Assembly (NCBI GenBank): GCA_020847695.1
Contig: JADLBP010000158.1
Span: 1 to 32,135, forward strand
DNA length: 32,135 bases
Reading direction: 5' to 3'
From: Planctomycetota bacterium
GTDB lineage: Bacteria; Planctomycetota; UBA1135; GCA-002686595
Positions 9,701 to 19,661 of this stretch are shown here, piece by piece; positions within the stretch are counted from its first letter, which is position 1, and every line of letters starts with the position of its first letter. The position numbers were made by a program, and so were the translations under genes. The notes under the pieces are model-generated. The model did not search any database. It had not been told where the DNA came from and saw only the letters and a program-made list of their open reading frames with translations.

Positions 9701-12700
9701 CGCGTAACGACGTGTCGGAGAAGAACACCCGCGCGCCGAGCCGCTCGAACAGTTGCGCGTCCTCGAGCGAGATCCCGAGGTGTCGCAGCGAGACCAACGC
9801 GTGCGTGTACGCGAGCGCGAAGGTGCGCGCCGCGATCCCGGGCTCGTGGTACTTGCGTGCGAGCGCGCGAGCGGCGTTCTCGTCGCTCGCGACCGCGGTC
9901 GTGAACGTCAGCCGAGCGAACGCACCCGGCGGGAGGCGCAGCCGCGTGCGCAGGCTGAGGATCGGATCGAGAACGGCGCCGGTCGAGCCCGAGAGCGCGC
10001 GTCCATCGAGCGCTTGCGGATCGTCCGGTCCGCGCCCTCGGCCGAGGAAGCGCAATCGATCCGTCTCGTACTCGACCTGCGCGCGCGCGGGCCCGTCGAT
10101 CGAGAGCGCGTGGATCGCGATCAGCGTCGGATCCGAGGCCGCGCGCGGGCGGCGCCTGGCGAGCAGCGCGGTGCTCTCGGCGAGCCATTCGGTCTCGATG
10201 AACAGCTTCCCGAACGCCGGATGCGCGACGTCCTCGGCGAGCGATCCGAGCGCGATCTCGACGAAGCTGGTGAGCTCGATCTCGCGCGGTCGATCGCTCT
10301 TGTTGGTCAGCGAGATCCGACGCACCTCGGCGTCGTCCTCGGGCGAGACGGCGATCTCGAGTCGCGTGTCGATCTCGTGGTCGCGGCGTTCGAAGGTCGC
10401 TTTCTCGCTGACGAACTCGACGACGTAGTGGTCGGTGTTCTTGCCGATCGGCTGGTGCGTCGCCGACCAGACATCGCCGGTGTGCACGTCGCGCAGGTAG
10501 ATGAACTGCGAGCCGGGATCGCACGTGCGGTCCTTGCGCCAACGCGTCACCGCGCGCTCGCGGCAGAGGCTCGCGCCGCCACCGGCGTTGGTGACGATCG
10601 CGACGTACGAGCCGTTCGAGAGCACCTGCGCGTGCGTGTCCGACGTGTGCGGCGAGCGAATGCGGCGTGGGGCTCGCGGCGCGACGCCGAGCGCGACGCG
10701 GGTCTCCTCGGCGGGCCGCGGCTCGATGATCGGAGCTTGCCGCGGGATGCGCTCTTGGAGCAGGAGCTCGGTCGCTTGGATGCGCCGATCGGCGTGGAAG
10801 CGGGCGACCATCCGTTGCCCGAGCAGCACGTCGGCGAGCGCGATCAGCGTCATCCCTTGGTGGTGCGCGAAGTACGACTTGACCACGACGCCGGTCGGCG
10901 AGCTCGGCGTGCGGGCGGGCGCGAGCTCCGCATCCACCGGCTTGCGCGGCGTGAAATCGATCGCGTCGTAGAAGCCGAACTCGCCTTCGACGCCGCGGGC
11001 ACGCAGGCGACGGAGGTTGCGCACCGCCGCGACCGGCGCGACCAGCGCAGCGAGGGCGGTCGCGTACGGCGCGACGACGAGCTCGTCCGCGAGCCCGCGC
11101 TTGAGCCCGAGCCCCGGCACGCCGAACGCCTTGTACTGATAGTTGCCGAGACGATCGACCAGGTTGTACGCCGACTCGGAGACGCCCCACGGCACGTCGT
11201 GCTCCTTCGCGTAGCGCATCTGTCGTCGCACGACCATGCGACACGTCTGATCGAGCAGCGTGCCCGGATACGTCCTCATCAGGAGGTTCGGCATCAGGTA
11301 CTCGAACATCGTCGCGCTCCACGAGACCAACGTCGGCACGCCGTCGACGCTGACGACCAGGCGGCCGAGGTGGAACCAGTGGCTCTGCGGCACGTCGCCC
11401 TTCGCGATCGCGAAGAAGCTCGCCAGGCGCGCCTCCGACGCGAGCAAGTCGTAGTACGCAGCGTCGAGGCGGCCGGGTCCGCCCGCGTCGGCGAGTCGAT
11501 AGCCGATCGCGAAGAGCTGGCGCTCGCGATCGTAGAGGCCGCGGAAGTCCATGCCGTCGGCGAACTCCTTCGCGCGGCGAGCGAGCGCCTGCAACGGCGC
11601 GGCGTCATCCGGATGCGCCTTCGCGAGCTCGCTGCAACCTTCGGAGAGCGCGATCAACGAGCACGCGAGGTTGCCGCTGTCGACCGTCGAGACGTAACGC
11701 GGCAGCAGCGGCGACAGGCTGCGCGTGTCGTACCAGTTGAGCAGGTGACCTTCGTGCTGCTCGAGGCTCTCGATCGACGTCAGCGTCCGATCGAGGCGCT
11801 CGATCAGAGCCTCGGTCGTCAGGAAGCCGAGATCGTGCGCTACCAGCGTCGACACGAGCCCCATCCCGATGTTGGTCGGCGAGGTGCGGTGCGCGACGAC
11901 CGAAGGCTCCTCCTGGAGGTTGTCCGGCGGCAGGCCGTGGTCTTCGGCGTTCGCGTGGCGATCGAAGTAGCTCCACGTCTTGCGCGCGACCTCGAGCAGG
12001 AACGCGCGATCCTCGCTCGAGAGCTCGCGACGCTCCGGCGCGACCGGTCGACTGAGCACGTACGCGAACGCGGGCGACGCGGCCCAGAGGACGAGGAACG
12101 GCGCCGCGAGCGCGAACGCGTCCGGCCGGACCTCGACGACGACCACGCCGAGCACGAGCGCGCAGAGCGGACTCGCCGCCATCGCCGTGTAGAACGCACG
12201 CAGCCCGGTTTGCGATCGATTCGCGTACCTCGCGACGTGCGCCGCGGCGGTCTCCCAGTCCAGCAGCCGTCGCTGGGTGATCACGAGCCGCACCAACGTG
12301 CGCACGATCGCGTCGAGCATCTCCCACGCGTGGTAGGGCAGGAACGCGAGCATCAGGAACGCCTGCGCGGCCGCCGAGCTCAGATCCTCCATCGCTCCGC
12401 GGACGTAGACGCGCGCCGGACCGCGCACCGATCGGCGCATCGCGAGGTTGAAGAGCGACGTCACCAGCGGCAAGCCGACGACCGCCGCACCCGCGAGCGT
12501 CCAGACCCACGCGGGTCCGGGCAAGCACGTCCACGCGGCAGCGAGCCACGCGACCAACGCCGGCGCGATCAGGCTGCGGCGGAGGTTGTCGAAGATCTTC
12601 CACTTGCTGATCAACGGCAGGCGATTGCGGCCGAACCCCTCGCGCGTCGGCACGATCGGAAGCAGCCACGCGAGGATCTGCCAGTCGCCGCGCACCCAGC

Positions 12701-14906
12701 GATGCTGTCGCCGCGAGTGCGCGAGCAGGTTGGCGGGATAGTCGTCGACCAGCTCCAGATCGGTGACCAGCGCCGTCCGCGCGTGCACGCCTTCGAACAA
12801 GTCGTGCGAGAGCACGGCGTTCTCCGGCACGCGGCCCTCGACCGCGGCGCTGAACGCGTCGACGTCGTACAGGCCCTTGCCGGTGAACACGCCTTCGTCG
12901 AAGAGGTCTTGGTAGGTGTCCGAGACCGCGGTCGTGTACGGGTCGACGCCGGTGTGCCCGGCGTAGACGCGCGCGAACAGCGAGCCCGCGGCGCTCGAGT
13001 GCGTCACGCTGATGCGCGGTTGGAGGATGCCGTAGCCCTGCGTCACCCGCCCGACCGAGGGATCGAACCTCGGGCGGTTCAGAGGGTGCTCGCTGATGCC
13101 GATCAGCGCTCGCGCGACGTTGCGCGGCAGACGCGAGTCGGTGTCGAGAGTCAGCACGTACCGCACCGACGCGAGCAGCGCGAGCTCGCCCTGCTGGACC
13201 GTGAAGCCGGTGTCGGTCGCGCCGCGCAGCAGACGGTTGAACTCCTCGATCTTGCCGCGCTTGCGCTCCCAACCCATGAAGACGCCTTCCTTCGCGTTCC
13301 AGCGGCGCGCGCGATGGAAGAGGAAGTAGCGCTTGTTCCCGTCGCGCCGGTTGAGCTCGTCGATCCCGGCGCGTGCAGCGGCGAGGATCTCGTCGTCGCC
13401 GGCGACTTCGAGCGTCGGGGCGTCGCGGAAGTCGCTCAGGATCGCGAAGTGGATGTGCGGGTCGAGATTGCCGAGCGCCTGCACTTCGAGGTGCTCGAGC
13501 AAGTGCTCCACGCCGGCGACGCTGCCCAGCAAGGTCGGCACGATCACCATAGTGCGCGCGCCCTCCGGGACGCCGCCGTCGAACTCCAGTCGCGCGAGAC
13601 GCCGCGGAGGCACCAGCGCTGCGACCAGGCGCTGCACGAGCAGCACCGCGAGCTCGCTCGCCGGCAACAATGCGAGCGCGAGCGCGACGACGGCGAGCGC
13701 GCGCCCACCGACGCGCAAGGCATACGCGCAAGCGATCGCCGAGAACGCCGCGGTCAAGAGCACGATGCTGCCGAGGTAGGCCGCGGTCGCGTGGCGGAAT
13801 GCGAAGCGGCGCACGCGCTCGGCGTGGGACGCATGGAACGCGACGTCGACCTCGAGCCCGGGCCGGCCGGCGCCGATCAAGTGATAGCCGACGTGTGCGG
13901 CGGGATCCTGCGGGTCGCGCATGGCGGCGGCACGCGCGCTCTCGATCGCGCGCAAGCTCACGCGCACCTGCGCCTCGCCGGTGGGCTCGGCGAGGTCCTC
14001 GACCGCGTGGCGATAGCGGTCGCGGCTCTCGAAGTCCATCCGCGTGTAGTGCGCGGTCGGGTCGCGACGCAGGATCTGCTCGACTTGGCTCACGCGCTCG
14101 ACGAAGCGGGTCCAATCGAGGCTCGCGCACGCACGCAGGCTCGAGAACGCGTTGCCCATCGACGCCTGGTCGGTCGCTTGGCGCTGCGATTCGGAGCGCA
14201 CGACGTCCTCGCAGGTCGAGCCCCGCGCGGCGACCGCGGCCTCGACTTGGAAGTGCAGCGGCAGGACCCGCGGATCGTGCTCCAGCATGCGCTGGCGCAG
14301 TTGCGCGACGAACGCGCTGTGGAGCGTCTCCGGGAGACGCGGCGGAGCGCCACCCGCTTCGACGCGAGCGACGGCCGCGTTCGCCGCGCGTCGCGCGAGC
14401 CGACCGCGCAGGATCCCCTCGGTGAGCGCGCGCAAGTTCTCGAGCAGCGCGAGCTTGAGCATGATCGGCCACGCCCACAGCTCGCCGAGCGTCAGAGGCG
14501 CGACGCTCTGGTAGGCGAGCAGGAACCGCGCGAGGCGATCTTCGTCGAGGCGACCATCGCCGTGGCGGATGAACTCGATCGCCATCGCGTAGACGCGAGC
14601 TTGGCCGGACAGCTCGCGCGCCGAGAGTTTGGGCAGGCGACGGTAGAACCGCGCCGGCAGGTCATGGCGTAGCGCGCGCGCCTGGGATTCGAGCAGGTGG
14701 AAGTTGTCGAGCAGCCACTCGACCGCGGGATCGACGATCTCGCCGTTGCGGACGTCGTCGGCGAGCACGCGATACGCTCGGCGAAGCACCGAGAGGTCGA
14801 GCTCGAGCTGCGCGAGCACGTCGTGCTTGACCGCGCCGGAGCTGCGCGCGAGCGTGAACGCCGCGGCGAGCGTTTTCGCGTGCTCTTCGAGGCTGCCGAC
14901 GCTCAC
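6759..14906 (-). CDS. ndvB: Cyclic beta-1,2-glucan synthase (NdvB/ChvB family)
   Basis: This 2715-residue inner-membrane enzyme is close to the roughly 2800 residues usual for NdvB/ChvB. By family knowledge it polymerises UDP-glucose into beta-1,2-glucan, trims it by phosphorolysis and cyclises it for export to the periplasm. After a ~370-residue helical N-terminus come two membrane segments (~372-435) and a GT84-type glycosyltransferase core with [10 protein letters not shown] (~590) and the QxRW-like box [11 protein letters not shown] (~735). Further membrane segments follow (~782-835, ~852-880, ~904-950). A glycoamylase-like domain (~975-1400) contains [11 protein letters not shown]. The C-terminal half is GH94-like, with the catalytic-Asp motif [11 protein letters not shown] near 2382. 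The GTG start is preceded by GGAAGG at 7 nt. It is monocistronic as far as seen. The role may be osmotic adaptation or envelope protection. Confidence 0.93.
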   Translation of the reverse strand: MSVGSLEEHAKTLAAAFTLARSSGAVKHDVLAQLELDLSVLRRAYRVLADDVRNGEIVDPAVEWLLDNFHLLESQARALRHDLPARFYRRLPKLSARELSGQARVYAMAIEFIRHGDGRLDEDRLARFLLAYQSVAPLTLGELWAWPIMLKLALLENLRALTEGILRGRLARRAANAAVARVEAGGAPPRLPETLHSAFVAQLRQRMLEHDPRVLPLHFQVEAAVAARGSTCEDVVRSESQRQATDQASMGNAFSSLRACASLDWTRFVERVSQVEQILRRDPTAHYTRMDFESRDRYRHAVEDLAEPTGEAQVRVSLRAIESARAAAMRDPQDPAAHVGYHLIGAGRPGLEVDVAFHASHAERVRRFAFRHATAAYLGSIVLLTAAFSAIACAYALRVGGRALAVVALALALLPASELAVLLVQRLVAALVPPRRLARLEFDGGVPEGARTMVIVPTLLGSVAGVEHLLEHLEVQALGNLDPHIHFAILSDFRDAPTLEVAGDDEILAAARAGIDELNRRDGNKRYFLFHRARRWNAKEGVFMGWERKRGKIEEFNRLLRGATDTGFTVQQGELALLASVRYVLTLDTDSRLPRNVARALIGISEHPLNRPRFDPSVGRVTQGYGILQPRISVTHSSAAGSLFARVYAGHTGVDPYTTAVSDTYQDLFDEGVFTGKGLYDVDAFSAAVEGRVPENAVLSHDLFEGVHARTALVTDLELVDDYPANLLAHSRRQHRWVRGDWQILAWLLPIVPTREGFGRNRLPLISKWKIFDNLRRSLIAPALVAWLAAAWTCLPGPAWVWTLAGAAVVGLPLVTSLFNLAMRRSVRGPARVYVRGAMEDLSSAAAQAFLMLAFLPYHAWEMLDAIVRTLVRLVITQRRLLDWETAAAHVARYANRSQTGLRAFYTAMAASPLCALVLGVVVVEVRPDAFALAAPFLVLWAASPAFAYVLSRPVAPERRELSSEDRAFLLEVARKTWSYFDRHANAEDHGLPPDNLQEEPSVVAHRTSPTNIGMGLVSTLVAHDLGFLTTEALIERLDRTLTSIESLEQHEGHLLNWYDTRSLSPLLPRYVSTVDSGNLACSLIALSEGCSELAKAHPDDAAPLQALARRAKEFADGMDFRGLYDRERQLFAIGYRLADAGGPGRLDAAYYDLLASEARLASFFAIAKGDVPQSHWFHLGRLVVSVDGVPTLVSWSATMFEYLMPNLLMRTYPGTLLDQTCRMVVRRQMRYAKEHDVPWGVSESAYNLVDRLGNYQYKAFGVPGLGLKRGLADELVVAPYATALAALVAPVAAVRNLRRLRARGVEGEFGFYDAIDFTPRKPVDAELAPARTPSSPTGVVVKSYFAHHQGMTLIALADVLLGQRMVARFHADRRIQATELLLQERIPRQAPIIEPRPAEETRVALGVAPRAPRRIRSPHTSDTHAQVLSNGSYVAIVTNAGGGASLCRERAVTRWRKDRTCDPGSQFIYLRDVHTGDVWSATHQPIGKNTDHYVVEFVSEKATFERRDHEIDTRLEIAVSPEDDAEVRRISLTNKSDRPREIELTSFVEIALGSLAEDVAHPAFGKLFIETEWLAESTALLARRRPRAASDPTLIAIHALSIDGPARAQVEYETDRLRFLGRGRGPDDPQALDGRALSGSTGAVLDPILSLRTRLRLPPGAFARLTFTTAVASDENAARALARKYHEPGIAARTFALAYTHALVSLRHLGISLEDAQLFERLGARVFFSDTSLRADSATLERNTLGQSGLWRHGISGDLPLVLVRVTDASSASLVRQVLMAQEHWRLKGLRADAVILNEHPADYRDEIQAQLRQIVDGGPWAGWKDRTGGVFLLRSDGMLEAERILLYAVAQAVLTGDEGGLAGQLDREQSGAPRALDAALADEPERDDEPREAEPLVMENGLGGFTRDGREYVITLSGERQTPLPWCNVLANPGFGTIVTELGSAHTWCENSRENRLTPFANDPVTDPTTEAIFLRDESSGAVWAATPGPLRRTARSPRWTIRHAAGVTRFARSADELAQELTVFVARVEPVKLSILTLTNRSERPRRLSLFAYNAWSLAAPSPTAAPLVVTEHDDATGAILARNAYNDVYKQRVAFAATGERLLSATGDRTEFLGRNGSLQRAAALAAPRLAGRFGAGIDPCAALHCSVELSPGETRRIVFLLGQGRDADHARELVRRFAAPDAAQAELRAVEEFWDETLDAVHVSTPDDSFDLLVNRWLLHQDLACRVWARSGYYQASGAYGFRDQLQDVLALLHTRPDLTREHIVRAAARQFVEGDVQHWWDASTGRGLRTRCSDDLLWLPYALAHYADASGDRAVFDELVTFLEAPAVPPGDAEAYGRPNVAAEAGSLFEHALRAIDRALTVGVHGLPLIGSCDWNDGYNRVGHLNRGESVFVGWFLHSILGTFAPLCEQRDEPVRAARYRSERERLGVMLELCWDGEWYRRAYFDDGTPLGSADSAEGRIDSVAQTWAVISGAATPKRAERAMDAVRTHLVRRASRVILLLTPPFDRTALDPGYIKGYLPGIRENGGQYTHAALWVVLALTKLGSGDEAVELFHMLNPINHARTPANVQQYKTEPYAVVGDVYDHPAHRGRGGWTWYTGSAGWTYRVAVEDICGLRRHGATFGVEPCIPLSWPTFSLQWRIGASRYDIVVENPEHRCRGVVEATLDGEPVDSTAIPCLDDGRVHRVKIVLGAPRAPTRAAAARVVSGS

Positions 14907-15204
14907 GGGCTCGCCTTCCGTCGTCGTTCCGCTCCGATCGTGAGCGTCCGCTGCCGGCGCTCGAGTTCTGTCCGACGCGCGTTCATGCTGTCTCCGGCAG
15001 ATCCGAGGGTCGACGGTAGTCGATCGCGATCGTCGCTACACTCGACAGAGCTGGGTAGCGCGACTTCGAGCTCGCGTTCGCGCGCCGTGAACACGACGAC
15101 GCGCGTGCTACCGAAAGGTCGTCGGCGTGTTCGACGGATCTGCCGATCGGTTCGACGCGTCGGAGCACCTAACGATCGCGCTGCTGGTCCGAGCGAGTTC
15201 GCAG

Positions 15205-15245
15205 GAACGCCGCTCCGTCCGCGCCCGCGCGTTCGCGCGGCGTTC
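15205..15245 (+). promoter_or_regulatory. Leader hairpin 1 upstream of the Rieske oxidoreductase
   Basis: GAACGCCGC at 15205-15213 pairs perfectly with GCGGCGTTC at 15237-15245. An alternative small stem inside, CCGCGC at 15225-15230 with GCGCGG at 15235-15240, cannot form at the same time, so two mutually exclusive folds are possible. Confidence 0.3.
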
Positions 15246-15296
15246 TCGCTCGGCGGGAGCTCCGCGATCGACGAGCGCGTTGCGCGCGGACGCACG

Positions 15297-15328
15297 GTCC
15301 GGCCCGTCGGGTCTCTGCGAGGCCGGAC
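15297..15328 (+). promoter_or_regulatory. Leader hairpin 2 upstream of the Rieske oxidoreductase
   Basis: GTCCGGCC at 15297-15304 pairs perfectly with GGCCGGAC at 15321-15328 across a 16-nt loop, about 100 nt before the start codon. It could be a leader structure or a protein-binding inverted repeat. No known riboswitch was recognised. Confidence 0.3.
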
Positions 15329-15426
15329 GGATTCCACGGGCACGGTGAAGACCGACCCGAGACGAACCCGAGCCGTCGGCGTCACCGCGCGCGCAGCGCG
15401 GCCCGCGCCGTGAACGAGGAACAGCG

Positions 15427-17001
15427 ATGATCGACGAATCCGGAGCCAGTCGCTCGCCGTGGATGGCCCGCAACGGTGCGGTGCGGAGCGAAACCCTCTC
15501 GAACGACGCGGACGCGGACGTCTGCGTCATCGGCGCCGGCATCAGCGGGCTCAGCGTCGCGTACTCGCTCGCGCGCGAGGGGCGGAGCGTGATCGTGGTC
15601 GACGACGGAGCGATCGGTCGCGGCGACACCTCGCGGACGACCGCGCACCTCTCAAGCGTGATCGACGACGGCTTCGCGAGCATCGAGAAGCTCCACGGCG
15701 TCGAGGGCGCGCGCGGGGTGTATCGGAGTCACGCCGCGGCGATCGATCGGATCGAGGCGATCGCGCGCGAGAACTCGATCGACTGCGGCTTCCAACGCGT
15801 CGACGGGATCCTGGCGCAGGCGGATGGAGTGTCGCCGGACGCGCTGCGCGCCGAGTTCGCCGCCGCGACACGCGCCGGCATCGCCGTCGAGCAGTTCGCG
15901 AGCTCGCCGATCGAGGGTCTGGCGCTCGGTGCGTGCCTACGCTTCGCCGATCAAGCGCAGATGCACCCGTTGCGCTATCTCGACGGCCTCGCGGCCGCCT
16001 TCGTCCGACTCGGCGGTCGTCTGTATTCCGACGCCCACGTCCTCGCGGTGCTCGACGGCGAGCCCGCGCGCGTGGAGGTCAACGGCGGCCGAACCGTCAC
16101 CGCGCGATCGGTCGTGGTCGCGACCAACTCGCCGGTCACCACGCTCTTCGCGATGCACACCAAGCAGTCGGCTTACCGCACGTTCGTGATCGGTGCAGCG
16201 TGTCCGCGCGGCAGCGTGCCGCAAGTGCTGCTGTGGGACAACGCGAGCCCGTACCACTATGCGCGGCTCGTCCCCGGGCGCGGGCTCGAGACCGCCGAGC
16301 TCCTGATCGTCGGCGGCGAGGACCACAAGACCGGCCAAGCCGACGATGCGGAGCAACGCTACGCGGGCCTCGAGACGTGGATGCGTCGTCAGTTCCCGCT
16401 CGCGCGCCAGGTCGAGTTCCGCTGGTCGGGCCAGGTCTTGGAGACGCTCGACGGACTCGCGTACATCGGGCGAGAGCCCGGGACGGAGCACGTGTACCTC
16501 GCCACCGGAGATTCGGGCATGGGGATGACGCACGGCACGATCGCGGGGATGTTGATCACCGATCTGATCGTCGGCCGCGAGAATCCGTGGAAGGATCTCT
16601 ACGCGCCGGACCGCAAGCCGCTCGGCGCGGCGCGCGAGTTCGTGCGCGAGAACCTGAACGTCGCAGCGCAGTTCGTCGACCTCGTCAAGCCGGGCCAAGT
16701 GGCGTCGGCCGACGAGATCCCTCGCGGCAGCGGAGCGATCGTGCGCCGCGGGATCCACTTGGTGGCCGCGCACCGCGACGACGACGGGTCGATGCACGAG
16801 CTCTCCGCGATCTGCACGCACCTCGGCGGCGTCGTCCACTGGAACTCCGCCGAACGCAGTTGGGATTGTCCGTGCCACGGCACTCGCTATGCGATCGACG
16901 GTCGCGTCCTCAATGGACCGGCGAGCCAGCCGCTCGCGGACGCGCAGCACGACGACACCGTGTCGGCGAACGCGGTGAGCGCCCGGTCCGTCGACGCGTG
17001 A
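15427..17001 (+). CDS. FAD-dependent oxidoreductase (DAO type) with C-terminal Rieske [2Fe-2S] domain
   Basis: This 524-residue cytoplasmic flavoprotein has an N-terminal dinucleotide-binding fold, VIGAGISGLSVAYSLAREG (~31-50), ending in the acidic VVDDGAIG. A D-amino-acid-oxidase-like catalytic region runs to ~400, with a second FAD-contact segment around ATGDSGMGMTHGTIAG. The C-terminal ~100 residues are a Rieske domain: CTH at 463-465 and CPCH at 481-484 give the Cx(H)...CxxH cluster ligands, followed by GTRY. DAO-Rieske fusions are common in environmental bacteria. The substrate is not known, and an amine, glycine-like compound or other small molecule could be oxidised with the Rieske cluster relaying electrons. 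The start is supported by GAGGAA upstream. There is no partner gene at close spacing. Confidence 0.9.
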   Translation: MIDESGASRSPWMARNGAVRSETLSNDADADVCVIGAGISGLSVAYSLAREGRSVIVVDDGAIGRGDTSRTTAHLSSVIDDGFASIEKLHGVEGARGVYRSHAAAIDRIEAIARENSIDCGFQRVDGILAQADGVSPDALRAEFAAATRAGIAVEQFASSPIEGLALGACLRFADQAQMHPLRYLDGLAAAFVRLGGRLYSDAHVLAVLDGEPARVEVNGGRTVTARSVVVATNSPVTTLFAMHTKQSAYRTFVIGAACPRGSVPQVLLWDNASPYHYARLVPGRGLETAELLIVGGEDHKTGQADDAEQRYAGLETWMRRQFPLARQVEFRWSGQVLETLDGLAYIGREPGTEHVYLATGDSGMGMTHGTIAGMLITDLIVGRENPWKDLYAPDRKPLGAAREFVRENLNVAAQFVDLVKPGQVASADEIPRGSGAIVRRGIHLVAAHRDDDGSMHELSAICTHLGGVVHWNSAERSWDCPCHGTRYAIDGRVLNGPASQPLADAQHDDTVSANAVSARSVDA

Positions 17002-17152
17002 TCGCGAGCGACGACGCCGGCGAAGCGCACCGAGCTCATCGAGGCGCTACGCAGGCTCGCGCCGCCGGGTGCCTGGATGTGTCGATGGGAGCGTCCCGCC
17101 CGCTCGCCTAGGTTCCGCTCGCGAGGATTCGGAGCGAGGCCTCTCGCGCGGT

Positions 17153-17170
17153 CGCCTGCAAGCGCAGGCG
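17153..17170 (+). other. Small perfect hairpin in the 17002-17224 spacer
   Basis: CGCCTGC at 17153-17159 and GCAGGCG at 17164-17170 form a 7-bp stem with the loop AAGC. It lies 55 nt upstream of the next start and 150 nt after the oxidoreductase stop. It could be a late terminator or a leader element; there is no T-tract. Confidence 0.25.
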
Positions 17171-17224
17171 CGCGCGGGTGGGCATTCGCACGACTCGCCA
17201 ACCGACAGCGATGGAAGGCATCCC

Positions 17225-17776
17225 ATGAACGACGAATCCAAGACCACGCCCGATCCGATCCGTCCGCGCGAGCTCGCCACGAAGCCCGCGGCTCCGGCCC
17301 GCACCGACCGTGCATCGAGCCCGCTCCCCGAGAAGGCGGATGTGCGCCATCCGTCGCGCCTCGAGTTCGGCGACAAGCCCGATGACACGGCGAATCCGTC
17401 CGATCGCAAGCTCCCTGTCGACGCCCGAACCACTCCGCTCGACCGGAGCGCGAGAGGCGAGAGCGACACGGACGCCGGCGAAGGCCACAAGGGCCCGCGC
17501 GTCGACGCGTCGAAGGGCCCGAACGACCACGCGAAGAAGAACGCCCAATCGAACGTCTCCGAGCGACAACACTCTGCGCCGCCGCGGCCGCCGATGACCG
17601 CGGAGCCTCGCAAGGAGGCGCCCAAGCATCAACACGAGGACGATGGGCGCAAGCACATGGGCCCCGACCCGAAGGTCACCCAGCCGAACGGCGACGTGAC
17701 TTCGCGCGAAGTCGCGAAACACGAGGCGGGGATGAAATCCAAGGACTCGAAGAGCGGCGACAGCGCCAAGAAGTGA
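17225..17776 (+). CDS. Hydrophilic, predicted disordered protein of unknown function
   Basis: These 183 residues are rich in Asp, Lys, Pro, Arg, Ser and Ala, with almost no aromatic residues, Cys or hydrophobic core. There is no signal peptide and no membrane segment. The composition predicts an intrinsically disordered, highly soluble protein. Examples are the DTDAGEGHKGPRVDASKGPN stretch and the Lys-rich tail ending GDSAKK. ATG 17225 is chosen because GGAAGG lies 6 nt upstream and the sequence before it looks non-coding. It precedes a ferritin-like gene and other stress-type genes, so a protective (hydrophilin-like) or DNA/membrane-associated stress role is conceivable. That is inference from composition and neighbours only. 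I do not recognise a family. Confidence 0.72.
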   Translation: MNDESKTTPDPIRPRELATKPAAPARTDRASSPLPEKADVRHPSRLEFGDKPDDTANPSDRKLPVDARTTPLDRSARGESDTDAGEGHKGPRVDASKGPNDHAKKNAQSNVSERQHSAPPRPPMTAEPRKEAPKHQHEDDGRKHMGPDPKVTQPNGDVTSREVAKHEAGMKSKDSKSGDSAKK

Positions 17777-17862
17777 GTTCCGCGACCCGCGAGGGCCAAC
17801 GCTAGACGGCGATCGGTCTTCGCGGGCGCCAATTTGGGGAAGCCGAGCCAGGAGACGACATC

Positions 17863-18426
17863 ATGAAGAGCATCGTTCCGACCGCACCGCACGGAAGAGA
17901 CCATTCGACGGACATCGAGACGCTGCGCGCCAATGCGCGCAAGGACGTCGAGAAGGGCGCCGTCACCGAGAACTACAAGGCGGACCGCGCCGCGGTGCTG
18001 CGCTTGCTCGACGACTCGCTCGCGACCGAGTTGGTGTGCGTGCTGCGCTACCGGCGGCACTACTACATGGCCGGTGGAATCTACGCGCAAAGCGTCGCCG
18101 CGGAGTTCCTGCAGCACTCGATCGAGGAGCAAGGGCACGCCGACCTGCTCGCTCAGCGCATGGTCCAGCTCGGCGGCTCGCCGAACTTCGACCCCGACGC
18201 GCTCACCAAGCGCAGCCACGCGCAGTACGTCCCCGGCAAGGATCTGGTCGACATGATCCGCGAGGACCTGATCGCCGAGCGCATCGCGATCGAGAGCTAC
18301 TCCGAAGCGATCCGTTTCCTCGGCGACGACGATCCGACGACGCGACGCCTGCTCGAGGGAATCCTCGCGACCGAGGAAGAGCACGCGGACGACCTGACGA
18401 GCTTGCTGCGAGGCCAAAAGGCCTGA
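17863..18426 (+). CDS. Ferritin-like diiron protein (bacterioferritin family)
   Basis: This 187-residue four-helix-bundle protein carries the full set of diiron ligands spaced as in bacterioferritins: Glu56 (ATELVCVLRY), Glu89-x-x-His92 (EEQGHADLL), Glu139 (IAERIAIESY) and Glu171-x-x-His174 (TEEEHADDL). The ~40-residue hydrophilic N-terminal extension is longer than in classical Bfr, whose usual length is about 160. The family oxidises Fe(II) with O2 or H2O2 and stores the iron or detoxifies peroxide in the cytoplasm. A strong AGGAGA ribosome site precedes the ATG. It sits between the disordered protein and the PRC-barrel gene, in keeping with an oxidative or general stress role. A Dps-like or catalase-like member of the same superfamily is the alternative. 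Confidence 0.88.
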   Translation: MKSIVPTAPHGRDHSTDIETLRANARKDVEKGAVTENYKADRAAVLRLLDDSLATELVCVLRYRRHYYMAGGIYAQSVAAEFLQHSIEEQGHADLLAQRMVQLGGSPNFDPDALTKRSHAQYVPGKDLVDMIREDLIAERIAIESYSEAIRFLGDDDPTTRRLLEGILATEEEHADDLTSLLRGQKA

Positions 18427-18570
18427 TTCGAGGCGCACGGCCGCCGTACGGAGATCAAGCACCTGGGCTGAGTGGATCTGTCGATCGTGACCGACCGGCC
18501 CGCCGTCTAGAGAACGATCGAAGAAGCGATGATTGCGCAACGCACCCGAGGCCGAGAGCCGAGGACCGTC

Positions 18571-19497
18571 ATGGCGCGCCGCGTTGAAGAACTCGCACTG
18601 GGAAACTGGGACATGATGAACATGAACACTCTGAGCATGACTAGCGCGGTGATCGGCCTTTCGATCGTCGCGAGCGGCTGGTCGGCGATCAAGGACGCTC
18701 CGCGCGCCTGGGCCTCGACCGAGCTGATCGGCATGAAGGTCGTCTCCGAACAAGGCGACAACCTCGGCAAGATCGAAGACATCGTCGTCCGCCCGAGCGG
18801 CGACTCGTCCTACGCGGTCTTGTCGTTCGGCGGCACGCTCGGCATGGGCGACAAGCTGTTCGCGATGCCGTGGTCCGTCCTGCGCACCGTCGAGCCCGAC
18901 ACGGCGAAGAAGGACAGCACTCGTTCGCTGGTCCTCCCGCTCGTCAAGGAGCGCCTGAAAACCGCTCCGGGCTTCGACAAGAACACCTGGCCGAACATGG
19001 CCAACAAGGACTGGACCAAGGACATCGACGCGTTCTACGAAGGCGACTTCAATCCGAACACGAAGCGTCCGGTCGACGCCGCCTTGCGCATGCCGAGCAT
19101 CACTTGGCGCGTGTCCGAGATCAAAGGCACCAACGTCAACACCCCGTCGGGCACCAAGCTCGGCGATCTCCAAGAGCTGGTGATCGACACCGACGGTCGC
19201 GTGGCCTACGCGACGATCTCCGTCGGCGGCTTCCTCGGCATGGGTGAGAAGCACGTCCCGGTTCCGTGGGACATGCTCAAGCTGTCGGTTGGTGGAGACA
19301 ATGGCGACACGAAGATGATTTCGCTCGCCACCACCAAGGAACAGCTCGAGAAGGCTCCGGAATTCAAGACCGGCAAGGAGCACTGCGCCGAGATGTGCGA
19401 TCCGAAGTGGATCGGCCGCGTCTACGAGCACTTCTCCGTGCCCGCGTACTGGAACAACTCCGCGACTCCGATCCCGAAGATCGGGTCGAAGAACTGA
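18571..19497 (+). CDS. Exported or membrane-tethered protein with two PRC-barrel domains
   Basis: This 308-residue protein contains two copies of the PRC-barrel fold. The first runs from GMKVVSEQGDNLGKIEDIVV to MPWSVLRTV, the second from GTNVNTPSGTKLGDLQELVI to VPWDMLKLS. Each copy carries the shared GG.LGMG(D/E)K block. A short hydrophobic stretch (SAVIGLSIVASGW) near the N-terminus suggests an uncleaved anchor or export signal. The C-terminus (~240-308) has no recognised domain and contains CAEMC, a possible metal or disulphide motif. ATG 18571 is preferred for its GAGGA at 5 nt; ATG 18613 and ATG 18529 are in-frame alternatives. PRC barrels in bacteria bind RNA-processing or photosynthetic partners, or act as envelope stress proteins; the role here is unknown. 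A terminator-like hairpin follows the gene. Confidence 0.85.
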   Translation: MARRVEELALGNWDMMNMNTLSMTSAVIGLSIVASGWSAIKDAPRAWASTELIGMKVVSEQGDNLGKIEDIVVRPSGDSSYAVLSFGGTLGMGDKLFAMPWSVLRTVEPDTAKKDSTRSLVLPLVKERLKTAPGFDKNTWPNMANKDWTKDIDAFYEGDFNPNTKRPVDAALRMPSITWRVSEIKGTNVNTPSGTKLGDLQELVIDTDGRVAYATISVGGFLGMGEKHVPVPWDMLKLSVGGDNGDTKMISLATTKEQLEKAPEFKTGKEHCAEMCDPKWIGRVYEHFSVPAYWNNSATPIPKIGSKN

Positions 19498-19513
19498 GTT
19501 CGTCCTGAGCGAT

Positions 19514-19540
19514 GCGGCTCGGGATTCCGTCCCGAGCCGC
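19514..19540 (+). terminator. Terminator-like hairpin after the PRC-barrel gene
   Basis: GCGGCTCGGGA at 19514-19524 and TCCCGAGCCGC at 19530-19540 form a perfect 11-bp stem with a 5-nt loop, beginning 17 nt after the stop codon. There is no strong T-tract, so it may act as a rho-independent-like or mRNA-protecting 3' structure. Confidence 0.5.
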
Positions 19541-19609
19541 TCCATGCATCTTCCCGAGCCGCGCTCCGCGGCGCAGGCGCGAAGCTCGAGCACGTGTTCC
19601 CTCGCGGCC

Positions 19610-19661
19610 GACCGCGACCGCGCCGACTGACCGCGACCGTCGCCGCGACCGACCGCGACCG
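19610..19661 (+). repeat. Three direct copies of an 11-mer upstream of the C39-like peptidase
   Basis: GACCGCGACCG occurs at 19610-19620, 19629-19639 and 19651-19661, about 75-125 nt before the next start codon. The start-to-start spacings of 19 and 22 nt are near two helical turns. The region is otherwise non-coding. It may be an operator array or simply a degenerate GC-rich tandem repeat. Confidence 0.4.

Larger units (their letters stand above)
14907..15426. other. Divergent intergenic region with hairpins (no gene seen)
   Basis: These 520 nt separate the divergent glucan synthase and Rieske-oxidoreductase genes and must hold the promoters for both. No convincing protein-coding frame or RNA gene is visible. 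Frames that stay open here are Arg-rich and start without ribosome sites. Two inverted repeats are listed separately. No clear -35/-10 pair could be assigned. Confidence 0.6.

Noticed and set aside
9753-14672. Very long open frame (1639 codons) on the + strand opposite the glucan synthase gene
   Set aside because: The product is an Arg/Glu/Asp/Ala-rich low-complexity string with no domain. It is the expected antisense shadow of a GC-rich gene, and the - strand frame has clear domains over the same span.
15108-15683. Open frames on both strands across the leader and start of the Rieske oxidoreductase gene
   Set aside because: No ribosome sites and no recognisable sequence. They overlap a well-supported flavoprotein N-terminus.
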